From NCBI GenBank assembly GCA_015520705.1, contig WAPO01000097.1, positions 1 to 44,355 of the forward strand: 44,355 nucleotides of DNA, read 5' to 3'. A model generated the notes under the pieces. The model had not been told where the DNA came from, did not search any database, and saw only the letters and a program-made list of their open reading frames with translations. Positions 1 through 8,107 of this stretch are shown here, one piece after another (the stretch's first letter is position 1; each line of letters opens with the position of its first letter). This stretch comes from Thermococcus sp. (lineage in GTDB: Archaea > Methanobacteriota_B > Thermococci > Thermococcales > Thermococcaceae). Position numbers and translations under genes: made by a program.

Positions 1-1
1 C

Positions 2-1171
2 TTCATTAGAGAGAGTGTTTCAGACTTGTTCCAACAAACACCTTATGAAATTGGGCTATACTATAAGTACAAGAAAGCAGGTGTCCTGCCAAAGCCTAAC
101 ATCACCATTACCCTTCCATATGCCTTGCTTCTCTTTGAGTATGCTCAAAGGAAAAAAGCAAAAGTTATCAACACTGATGCCTCTTTCAACGAGGCTGTGT
201 GGGAAATGTTAAAAGAGAGGAGTAAGACAGACCCGGTGTTCTCCTTGGATCTCCCAAACCCAAAGATTATAGAGATTCCTATCCAGAAAAAGAGTGATAG
301 TATGGTTGTAAGAGTTGTTCCAAAAACAGTACCTTATGCCAAATACACCAGACAGACACTGAGAAATGAGCATTTTCCTACACTCCAAGTCATTGCATGG
401 AAAATTGCCAAGATTGTGGAGAAGTACTATCCTCAGTTTGTGATAGATAACCGAAGAATTGTGCCGATAATCACCTACAAACAGTTTGAAGACTCCCTCA
501 GATACTTTGTGCAGAAAGAACTGAGCAAACTCAAAATCTATGACCTTACAGTTAGAACAATGCACTTTGGCTCTAGTTTGAGGAGTAGCAGGGACTTTGA
601 AGGTCTGAAGTTTCTCTTCATTGTCGGCACATTCACTGTTGGGCCTGACGCTTTCCAAGAAATCCTCCTCTCATACTTCTTGATTGACCCGGATGATATT
701 GGTCTGAAGAGCTATCAGGACAAAAACACACGGTGGAGGTATGAGAGCAGTGTTTATCCCCAGATTGATGAAATCAGAAAGTACTGGGAAGAAGAAACAC
801 AACTTCAAGCAATTTTCAGAATTCGCCCGCTTAATGAAGAGACAGTAACCTTCCTTTTTGGTCTTCTCCCAGAGAGACTTGAATCGACAATTACAGTTAT
901 TCAGTTGGATGATGTAAAAAAGGTTAAGTGGTATCCTAAGACACCTGCAACACTTCAGTTAGCAGTTAAGAAAGCTAAGGAATTCATCCAGAACTATGGA
1001 GATGACTTTGTACCTTTCTCTGAGGTCATGAGTTATCTGAAATCTCTTGGATTTGCTCATATGGTTGCACATAGAGCAGTACAAGAACTGACTCACCAAT
1101 TCACTGTTTACACCAAGAAAGAAGGCAAACGAGGAAGACCAAAGAAGTATTTCCTCTATGTTCATAGCTAA
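2..1171 (+). CDS. Mobile-element protein, 5'-truncated by the window edge, with a C-terminal winged-helix-like region and GRPKK (AT-hook-like) tail
   Basis: The ORF track starts at TTG 26, but the frame stays open to the left edge (..FIRESVSDLFQQTPYEIG). The C-terminus FVPFSEVMSYLKSLGFAHMVAHRAVQEL..KKEGKRGRPKKYFLY looks like a DNA-binding domain. Confidence 0.6.
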   Translation, partial: FIRESVSDLFQQTPYEIGLYYKYKKAGVLPKPNITITLPYALLLFEYAQRKKAKVINTDASFNEAVWEMLKERSKTDPVFSLDLPNPKIIEIPIQKKSDSMVVRVVPKTVPYAKYTRQTLRNEHFPTLQVIAWKIAKIVEKYYPQFVIDNRRIVPIITYKQFEDSLRYFVQKELSKLKIYDLTVRTMHFGSSLRSSRDFEGLKFLFIVGTFTVGPDAFQEILLSYFLIDPDDIGLKSYQDKNTRWRYESSVYPQIDEIRKYWEEETQLQAIFRIRPLNEETVTFLFGLLPERLESTITVIQLDDVKKVKWYPKTPATLQLAVKKAKEFIQNYGDDFVPFSEVMSYLKSLGFAHMVAHRAVQELTHQFTVYTKKEGKRGRPKKYFLYVHS

Positions 1172-1522
1172 CCAGCTATAAAAAATTCTTATTCCTGTCT
1201 CCTTAATGTTTTCTAGATTTACTCTCCTTATAACCAAACTCAAAATCACAGCGTAAAATACTGATTCACATACATATTTAATATTATACGCTCCAAAATC
1301 AAACTCCTTACAGAATCCTAATTTTCCAAATCAACCGCTTCACAAGTTTGTAAGAATTTTTTATAACTGGTGCACACTGAATTTTTGCTTATCTCTCACC
1401 TCTTCTAACTGCTTCAGAATTTTACAGAAAGGTAATGTGAAAAAGGTGTTGGAAGTCTGGGAGAGGAGTTACTGCGAAACCTGTATTAGGGTGAAAGTTG
1501 TAGTATGCTCATGGCGAGTTGA

Positions 1523-2362
1523 ATGTATAGGAAGTCGGTTTATCAGGATTTGGAGAAGTTTAGAGAAAAGGTGTGGGAGAGGACAAAGAAACTCGAGACA
1601 CTACTGGAACAAGATACTGAGCAACTTCGAAAGGAAATAAATTCAACTCTTGGTTATGGTCCCGACCTATACTTCTACCAGAAAACTGTTTCCCAGACTA
1701 AACATGCCTCATCTAGAAGAATCAGAGATCTACTGCTTGATGAGGAGTTTGTTGAATTACTGTATGCAACTCTTGTGTCATGGGGAATGCATTCAAGAAG
1801 AGCCAGAATGAAGCCATTTGAGGAGTTCTCCCAGAGCATACAGGATAATGTTGATTTGTTTGCTAAGTTAGCAGACTATCATCTAAGGAAGAGGTCTAGT
1901 GACGAGAATGGTTTGGATGAAGGTGTGAAAGACATTTTGGACTTATTTATTGCCTTAGACATTATGAAACCCATGAAGAAAGAGATGAAGGAGGTCAAAT
2001 CCAAGAAAGTGGCTTCTAAACTTGTGGCAAACTCCAAGTTGATGCATTTTATCCTTCCTCACTTGGTCATGCCGATTGATAGAAAGCATATCGTCTCCTT
2101 TTTCACGGGATGCAGAAGAGTTCCACTCCTAGAGCCAGAGAAACTGGATAGATGGAGCGAACTTGACAGCGACACTAAGAGCGAAGTAAGGACGTTCTTC
2201 AAGATTCACAAGGCTGTGTCAGATTGGCTGAAAGACAAGAAGATTTCAAATAAGTTGAGTGAGTTGCTCGACGACAAGTGGAACCAAACAATTCCCAAAG
2301 TCATTGACAACCTGATAATCTACTGTAAGACGCATCCTGAGAAGTGCAACCGCAAGAGGTGA
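1523..2362 (+). CDS. Hypothetical protein of the integrated element (279 aa)
   Basis: Long ORF starting at ATG 1523, with an in-frame TGA directly upstream. Contains NSKLMHFILPHLVMPIDRKHIVSFF. No confident family. Confidence 0.65.
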   Translation: MYRKSVYQDLEKFREKVWERTKKLETLLEQDTEQLRKEINSTLGYGPDLYFYQKTVSQTKHASSRRIRDLLLDEEFVELLYATLVSWGMHSRRARMKPFEEFSQSIQDNVDLFAKLADYHLRKRSSDENGLDEGVKDILDLFIALDIMKPMKKEMKEVKSKKVASKLVANSKLMHFILPHLVMPIDRKHIVSFFTGCRRVPLLEPEKLDRWSELDSDTKSEVRTFFKIHKAVSDWLKDKKISNKLSELLDDKWNQTIPKVIDNLIIYCKTHPEKCNRKR

Positions 2363-2535
2363 GCTATATTCCTATGTTCCTATATCTCCTTATGGCTTGT
2401 TCTAGTTGATGCTTTCTTTTCCCAGTTTTCCCACATCTTCTCCTATTTTCGCTCTACCGGTTGTTCCCATACTCTCCCCGTCCAAAAAGTAGTTGTAGAA
2501 GTTCCAATTAACAATTACACAGGGAGGGAGGTGAT

Positions 2536-3456
2536 ATGAAGGTGAAGAAGATTGGTCTTTCTTTACATTCCGGAAAACAAATACTAGCGATGAATGGTGC
2601 AGAACTTCTTGAAAAATTCCTCAGCAGAAATCCAGGATACGGTGGGAGAGTGGGAATGATTACAGGAGAACAGGGAAGTGGGAAGACGTCACTGATGCTG
2701 CACTTTGCCAGAAAGCTCGCTGGCAAAGAGTATGTGATTTGGCGTGGGAGATTTCTAGTACAGTGGCATAAACTCCCAGACTGGGAGAAGAAAGTCAGGA
2801 TTCTGACTTACAAAGACGACAACATAGAATTCCTTAAACTTCCCTATGGCGGGGGAGGAGCGGAAGTACTAGACATTCCGGTTGTTAGGTACAGGGATGC
2901 GAAGGATGTACTGAACAAATTGGACAAAAACTACATTAATGTGATTTACGAACCACCTGGCTACAGGATTTCTGAAGAACTGGTGGAAGGTGTGAAGGAG
3001 AGAACAGGATATACCATTTCACCTGAGAAGCTAGAGGAGGAGAAACCTCACTTTTTCTGGTTTGAACTCCTCTATCGCCTCCTCACTAGGGAGGATAGGG
3101 ACTGGTATTCTGTCTTCATAGATGAGGTTGATGACATCTTTCCGGAAACTCCTACAGGTGCCCAATTCGCTCTCCAAGCATGGGTGAAAGACATCCTGAA
3201 GGACCTGAGGAAAGCACTAGTGTCCCTCATTGCTTCTACACATACAATCCGTAATGTTGATTGGAGAATAAGGACAAAGATTCCTACATATATCTACCTT
3301 AGGGGAGCAGAGCCAAGACCTGGCAGTAAGATAAAGTCCCAGTACCTTCTCCTCATGGACCCTGGGTATGCATACATTGAGTGGGGCCGGTATGGGGTGT
3401 TCAAGTTCGAGTATCTTCCACAGCCAAACTACGATGTACTAGTCAGGAGGCTGTAG
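2536..3456 (+). CDS. P-loop ATPase of the integrated element (HerA/packaging/Zot-like class)
   Basis: Walker A GEQGSGKTS, Walker B-like SVFIDEVDDIF, sensor-like SLIASTHTIRNVDWRIR. RBS ggaggtgat upstream of ATG 2536. Confidence 0.75.
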   Translation: MKVKKIGLSLHSGKQILAMNGAELLEKFLSRNPGYGGRVGMITGEQGSGKTSLMLHFARKLAGKEYVIWRGRFLVQWHKLPDWEKKVRILTYKDDNIEFLKLPYGGGGAEVLDIPVVRYRDAKDVLNKLDKNYINVIYEPPGYRISEELVEGVKERTGYTISPEKLEEEKPHFFWFELLYRLLTREDRDWYSVFIDEVDDIFPETPTGAQFALQAWVKDILKDLRKALVSLIASTHTIRNVDWRIRTKIPTYIYLRGAEPRPGSKIKSQYLLLMDPGYAYIEWGRYGVFKFEYLPQPNYDVLVRRL

Positions 3457-3648
3457 GTACCCCAGAGAGGGTAGTTTAATAATTACTATGCCCTACGTTG
3501 TTTCCTGCCTCTCCTCTCTTTCTTGTGTGTGGTCGCCCAGTATCCTGGATGTTTATCAAGTTTTTCAGAATAGAAAGAACTTTAAGAACCAAAAGCGAAA
3601 ATAATACTGACAAGTTGTTCTGTAGAGTAGTTGAGGGAGGATATAGAA

Positions 3649-3774
3649 GTGGGCAAGAAATTATGGTTTGGAATCGGGTTTGGTATGGGATTTGGGTCTT
3701 TTGTCGTAATAGACCCAGAAACAACACTAGTTAATGCACTTTGGACAATTGTTGAGAGTGTACGTACAAACTAG
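3649..3774 (+). CDS. Tiny putative membrane protein (41 aa)
   Basis: Hand-translated GTG ORF after a gggagg RBS: MGKKLWFGIGFGMGFGSFVVIDPETTLVNALWTIVESVRTN. Not in the ORF track because it is under 60 aa. Confidence 0.45.
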   Translation: MGKKLWFGIGFGMGFGSFVVIDPETTLVNALWTIVESVRTN

Positions 3775-3777
3775 CCA

Positions 3778-4011
3778 TTGGCTGTAGTAGTGTTATCTAT
3801 CCTTTTAGTTGAGTATGAACTCCTAAAAAAATCGGAATCTGTTACTCCCTGGATTGAAGCAGCCCAGGAAGGAGGTAGTGAGTTCATAGCACTACTTCTA
3901 GGATTCTTTGCTGGAGCCTGTCTCCTAATACAACCAGTTATTACACTACTTATTCTTGTTCTTGCCCAACTATTCCTCAAGTTACTGGAAAACCTTAGCA
4001 GTCCTTGGTGA
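3778..4011 (+). CDS. Small membrane protein (77 aa)
   Basis: Two hydrophobic segments (AVVVLSILLV; FIALLLGFFAGACLLIQPVITLLILVLAQLFL). Starts 3 nt after the stop of the preceding mini-ORF. Confidence 0.5.
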   Translation: MAVVVLSILLVEYELLKKSESVTPWIEAAQEGGSEFIALLLGFFAGACLLIQPVITLLILVLAQLFLKLLENLSSPW

Positions 4012-4099
4012 TTTGGCAGTTACTTCGCTCTGTCTTTTCTTGTAGTTTGGCAAAAGTGTTTTATATCTAGATTTATACCTTACTATTACTAATGGTATT

Positions 4100-4113
4100 G
4101 AGTCTATAGACTC
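4100..4113. promoter_or_regulatory. Perfect 14-bp palindrome GAGTCTATAGACTC upstream of the RHH/int(N) ORF; candidate operator
   Basis: The sequence equals its own reverse complement. It lies between AT-rich promoter-like sequence (tttatatctagatttatac) and the GTG/ATG start at 4128/4131. The motif CTATAG is repeated at 4104 and 4113. Confidence 0.5.
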
Positions 4114-4127
4114 TATAGGAGGAATGG

Positions 4128-4409
4128 GTGATGGTTGGGTCGGAATCTGGAAGAAAAACGACAATCTGGGTGAGTGTAGAGTTGAAGGAGGAGCTTAGAA
4201 AGATTGGTCGGATGGGCGACACGTATGAGGATGTAATTTGGCGGTTGCTGGAGAATGTGGTGCGGTGGCCGGGATTTGAACCCGGGCTTGCGGCGTGGCA
4301 GGCCGCAGTCCTAGACCAGACTAGACTACCACCGCACAGACCGCCGTTAGTTATTGAGCTGGGGGTGATTTATAAGCTTTTCGCCCTGTTTCCAAGGATA
4401 GATTTATAA
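4128..4409 (+). pseudogene. N-terminal fragment (int(N)) of a putative SSV-type split integrase with an RHH-like N-terminus; runs through tRNA-Gly
   Basis: SGRKTTIWVSVELKEELRKIGRMGDTYEDVIWRLLENVV is RHH-like. It is followed by RWPGFEPGLAAWQAAVLDQTRLPPHR, the antisense translation of tRNA-Gly. It reads outward from the element into the tRNA 3' end. Confidence 0.65.
4261..4335 (-). tRNA. tRNA-Gly(GCC)
   Basis: Acceptor GCGGTGG/CCACCGC, anticodon stem GCGGC-CTGCCAC-GCCGC, T-loop GGTTCAAATCC. Confidence 0.95.
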
Positions 4410-4437
4410 ATGCACGCCGGAAAAAATTAACTGGCCT

Positions 4438-4515
4438 GCCCCGGTGGCCTAGTCTGGATAGGGCGCAAGGCTGCGGACCTTGAGATCCGGGGTTCAAATC
4501 CCCGCCGGGGCGCCA
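4438..4515 (+). tRNA. tRNA-Arg(GCG), CCA encoded
   Basis: GCCCCGG/CCGGGGC acceptor, CAAGG-CTGCGGA-CCTTG anticodon arm, GGTTCAAATCC T-loop, GCCA end. TATA-like tttataaat at about 4403. Confidence 0.95.
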
Positions 4516-4557
4516 TATCAGCTTTTTCTGCCAGTCTATAGCAATAATATAGAACGC

Positions 4558-5361
4558 TCACTCCCCTGTTGCACCTTTCAGGGCATCCTTACAGCCGCAG
4601 CGCCTCTCCTGCGGAATGTGCTCAACCGCTTTCATCAGCAGATACTTTATCTCCTCGCTCTTCTTCGCCATCAGCTCAACAACTTCGCTGTGGGTTAGCT
4701 TCGTCTGGCTGATTCCTGCGGCAAAGTTCGTGACTATGGCAACACTGGCATAGCACATCTCAAGCTCCCTCGCGAGGACTGCCTCCGGGCACTGCGTCAT
4801 TCCAACGACGTCAGCGCCGAGTATCCTGAGAGCCCTGATTTCAGCCCGGGTCTCAAAGCGGGGCCCTTCCATGCATGCATACGTCCCGACAGGATGGTAG
4901 CTGAAGCCCAGCTCTCTGGCGGCGGTTATCAACGCCTTCCTCAGCTCAGGACAGTAGGGGTCTGTAAAATCTACATGGGCCACGAACTTCCTCTCATGAG
5001 GCGAATCCTCGCCGTCGTAGAACGTGTAGTGCCTGCTCTTGCTGAAGTCAAGGAGCTGGTCAAGAACCACGAAGTCTCCGGGCTTCATCTCCTCGTTGAG
5101 CGATCCAACGGCCGATGTGGCCAGAATTCTCTCAACTCCAAGCTCATGGAGCGCCCATATGTTTGCATGGTAATTTATCTTATGGGGCGGGACGCTGTGC
5201 TTCTCGCCGTGTCTTGGCAGAAAAGCTATCTCCTCGCCTTTATATGTTCCAATTTTGACCGCAACATCCCCATAGGGGGTTTTTACCTTCTCTTTCCTGA
5301 TGTTCTCCAGCAGCTTTGGATCATAAACCCCAGAGCCTCCAATAATAGCTATTCTCGGCAT
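4558..5361 (-). CDS. mtnP: S-methyl-5'-thioadenosine phosphorylase
   Basis: MPRIAIIGGSGVYDP.. FLPRHGEKHSVPPHKINYHANIWAL, ATSAVGSLNEEMKPGD, TYACMEGPRFETRAEIR, VGMTQCPEAVLARE are diagnostic MTAP motifs. Confidence 0.95.
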   Translation of the reverse strand: MPRIAIIGGSGVYDPKLLENIRKEKVKTPYGDVAVKIGTYKGEEIAFLPRHGEKHSVPPHKINYHANIWALHELGVERILATSAVGSLNEEMKPGDFVVLDQLLDFSKSRHYTFYDGEDSPHERKFVAHVDFTDPYCPELRKALITAARELGFSYHPVGTYACMEGPRFETRAEIRALRILGADVVGMTQCPEAVLARELEMCYASVAIVTNFAAGISQTKLTHSEVVELMAKKSEEIKYLLMKAVEHIPQERRCGCKDALKGATGE

Positions 5362-5400
5362 GTCATCACCCGAAAAAGGTATAACGGGATGCTTAAAATA

Positions 5401-6705
5401 TTATCCTTTCTCCCAGATTTTCTTCTGTTTATGTGATTTGTCCTCAAGATCATCCCTGACGATCTCGCCTGCCTGAAGCTCGAGTATCTTAGTCAGAATT
5501 TCGCTCAGCAGCCATGAGCCCCATTTCGGGTCTTTAACCTCAAGTGCAGCGTCTATGGCCCTGTCTATGTCTCCTTCCCTCAGCATGCTGACCGCTATAC
5601 TGCCAAATGCAAGGGAGCGCACATGGAGGTCTTTGATCTCACCGGCAAGCCTCATGGCACTCCTGTATTCCCCAATTTTTGCGAGATATGTAACGGCTTT
5701 TGCCCTGATGGAATCATCTCCTGCTCCAAATCCCACGTGTTCAACAAGCTGCTTGTACTTCGGGCTGGCCGCTCTCGACAAAAGCTCATCAAGAATTATC
5801 CTCGCCACAGAATCAAAGTCGCTTTCATCTAGACTCTTCACAAGGCTATCCAGAAGTTCTTCTTGGTCAATGATATTCGAAATCAGTCCTGTTAGAACTT
5901 TTATTCTCTCCTCCTCAGGGAGGCCGCGTATAATCCTGACCACGAAGGAGGTTTCCCCGTAGCTTCCCAGTCCAACCAGCAGAGATCTCAGAACTTCTGG
6001 ACTGACCGATTTAGGCATGCTGAGGGCTATGTCAACAAACTTCTCATACGTCTCCTTTGGGACATCCGCATTCTTCAAATGTGCAGCAACCTCTCGCATT
6101 GCCTCTGACAGCCAGTATTCACCCTTCAGGCTGCGCAGTATTTTTATTGCACTCCCAAATTCTTCCCTCTCCAGATGGACTTTGAGGGTTTCAATAGCAC
6201 CTATTGAATGCCATGGCTCTCCCTGGATATATTTGAGCGTGATATAAGCTCTCTTCATGTTCTGCTCCTTCAGATATTCCTTGAGGATTTTGAGGAGCAC
6301 ATCGTTTCTTTTTACGTCTCCTCTGATGTTCCTCCCGTAGAAAAGAGCATCATTTAGCAGACCAAGCTCTATAAGCCGATTAACGAGGATTTCTATCATT
6401 TCATCATGGAGGGGCTGGGGGAAGCTCCCTGCTATCTCATATGCCTGATAGAAAACTCTTGTGGAAGCCTTTACAAGCCCCGCTTTGTGGAGATATCCGC
6501 CAATTTCAATTAGAGCTCTCACAACGCTGATAGGGCTCTCTATCCTACTAACGGCATCAAGGGAGTTCTTAAAGGCATCCCTGTAGGTTTCATCGCCAAG
6601 TTTATGCAGGTAGTAGCCTATCCGGGCATATGTTACCGCCCTTAGGTATCTGTCACTTATTTGAGAAGCTAACTCAAGGACTTCTTGATAAATGGCATGA
6701 TCCAT
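5401..6705 (-). CDS. Helical-repeat (TPR/HEAT-like) protein of unknown function
   Basis: Repeated helix-pair pattern. Likely start MDHAIYQEV at 6705 with a ggtgg RBS; the longer ORF starts at 6753. Confidence 0.7.
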   Translation of the reverse strand: MDHAIYQEVLELASQISDRYLRAVTYARIGYYLHKLGDETYRDAFKNSLDAVSRIESPISVVRALIEIGGYLHKAGLVKASTRVFYQAYEIAGSFPQPLHDEMIEILVNRLIELGLLNDALFYGRNIRGDVKRNDVLLKILKEYLKEQNMKRAYITLKYIQGEPWHSIGAIETLKVHLEREEFGSAIKILRSLKGEYWLSEAMREVAAHLKNADVPKETYEKFVDIALSMPKSVSPEVLRSLLVGLGSYGETSFVVRIIRGLPEEERIKVLTGLISNIIDQEELLDSLVKSLDESDFDSVARIILDELLSRAASPKYKQLVEHVGFGAGDDSIRAKAVTYLAKIGEYRSAMRLAGEIKDLHVRSLAFGSIAVSMLREGDIDRAIDAALEVKDPKWGSWLLSEILTKILELQAGEIVRDDLEDKSHKQKKIWEKG

Positions 6706-6806
6706 ATTTCCACCGTTACTTTTTGAAACTTTAAGGTATTTAATAATTTTCAAAGATTCCTGTAAATTAGAAATGTGTTGAGAGGAAGTTAGACAAAAAA
6801 CGAAAA

Positions 6807-7028
6807 TCAGCTCAGGTCATCATAGACAACGCTGATGATTTCCCCGTCGTCGAGGGAAACATAGCTCACCTTTATCTTCTTGCCGGATTTTGGGTCAACA
6901 ACAACGAAATCAGGCTTTTTCAGATATTCGCTCCTGGGCATCTTCCAAACATCACTGTAATGCATCTTCAGCTCTTTAACAAATTTGTTAATATCCTTCT
7001 TAACAACAGCTGTCATAGGTATCACCAT
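6807..7028 (-). CDS. Small conserved hypothetical protein
   Basis: MTAVVKKDINKFVKELKMHYSDVWKMPRSEYLKKPDFVVVDPKSGKKIKVSYVSLDDGEII. Compact ORF with an RBS. Confidence 0.65.
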   Translation of the reverse strand: MVIPMTAVVKKDINKFVKELKMHYSDVWKMPRSEYLKKPDFVVVDPKSGKKIKVSYVSLDDGEIISVVYDDLS

Positions 7029-7102
7029 GTATACCTACTCATAGGAATATAAAAAGCTTTCTAATCGTCTTTCGTTAAAAATAATATCGTTGATTGTCGA
7101 AG

Positions 7103-7975
7103 TTAAGGCTTCACACAGAGCATTGCTCCCCTCGGCACTCCCAGCTCTCTGGCTATTGGGGGACACTTTGCTTTCAGCAGATAGAACACTCTCCCATCTT
7201 TAAACTCGCTGAGTGTTTCAAAATTCCCCTGACCTTTCGCTATTATTATATCCGCCTTTCTGAAAACTTCAAGGAACTCACTGCTGAGCCCGCTGGGAGG
7301 AACTCCAACGATTCTGCTTCCTGTGGAGATTACAGTGCCGATCTCCTGAAATCCAGCCTTTAGCAGGTCTTCCACAGTAGCATCATTGATTATTGGACCT
7401 TCCTTAGCTGCAATATAGATTTCCAGCTCAGGAAATTCTGTCTTTATTTTCTCAAGAAAAAGCCTGTCAAAGTATATCTCCCCGCAGTTGTCCGTGAGAT
7501 AGAGGAGCACCTTTGAATTTCCAAGTCTTTCAAAAAGTGCCTCGCTCTCATCAATATGGAGTTTCTCATCGAGCATTCTGATTATATCCTCCTCAATCTT
7601 TTCGGGGTTGTAGCCAACAGCAAAATCTATGACATTCCCGGCGATTGAGAGCTTCAGGGCAGATTTTAAGTCGAGATCAAGCCTATTCCTGAGGTCTTCG
7701 GCGAGCGCCTTTGCCAGAAGATTGGATTTTACCTTGTATTCCCTGAAGGGGTCGTTATTTCCCAGATGTTCATACAGAGTTAAAAAGACCTCGCTTCCGA
7801 CAACTGCGGGGATGGCATTATGGTTGAAGTGCTTCCCCATAAATCTTGCCGCTTTTATCATGGCCCTCTTCCGCTCCTCTACGTCCGATGTGCTCAGCTC
7901 AGCAACCTTCTGCGACTGGGAAACAATACATGACAGGCATTCATAGTGAACCTTCACACAGACCACCAGAAGCAC
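7103..7975 (-). CDS. DUF89/ARMT1-like damage-control phosphatase family protein
   Basis: VHYECLSCIVSQ N-terminus; LYLTDNCGEIYFDRLFLEKI; IIAKGQGNFETLSE motifs typical of DUF89. Confidence 0.85.
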   Translation of the reverse strand: MLLVVCVKVHYECLSCIVSQSQKVAELSTSDVEERKRAMIKAARFMGKHFNHNAIPAVVGSEVFLTLYEHLGNNDPFREYKVKSNLLAKALAEDLRNRLDLDLKSALKLSIAGNVIDFAVGYNPEKIEEDIIRMLDEKLHIDESEALFERLGNSKVLLYLTDNCGEIYFDRLFLEKIKTEFPELEIYIAAKEGPIINDATVEDLLKAGFQEIGTVISTGSRIVGVPPSGLSSEFLEVFRKADIIIAKGQGNFETLSEFKDGRVFYLLKAKCPPIARELGVPRGAMLCVKP

Positions 7976-8107
7976 CTAAGCACACATCTGTTTTTAAGTT
8001 CTCTGCAGGAGTAGGCAGCGGAAATGGAGGTGGAAAAAGCACAGCATTGGAGCATCAAATCCTAAGGATTATAAACTCCTGAACGTTCCTTTTTATGGTG
8101 AGAGAAG

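Larger units (their letters stand above)
1..4335. mobile_element. Right end of an integrated plasmid/virus-like element at tRNA-Gly(GCC); left end outside window
   Basis: Co-oriented hypothetical/ATPase/small membrane genes ending with an int(N)-like ORF at the 3' end of an intact tRNA, followed by ordinary core genes. Confidence 0.7.

Noticed and set aside
1437-1640. 67-aa plus ORF upstream of/overlapping the 279-aa gene
   Set aside because: No recognisable domain, overlaps the better ORF in another frame, basic/Arg-rich random-looking sequence.
4894-5436. 180-aa plus-strand ORF
   Set aside because: Entirely antisense to mtnP, whose conserved motifs are clear.
6820-6850. CTGATGATTT / ATGATGACCTGAGCTGA resembling C/D box sRNA boxes
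   Set aside because: Explained by the coding sequence DDGEIISVVYDDLS* of the 73-aa ORF; box spacing is not right.
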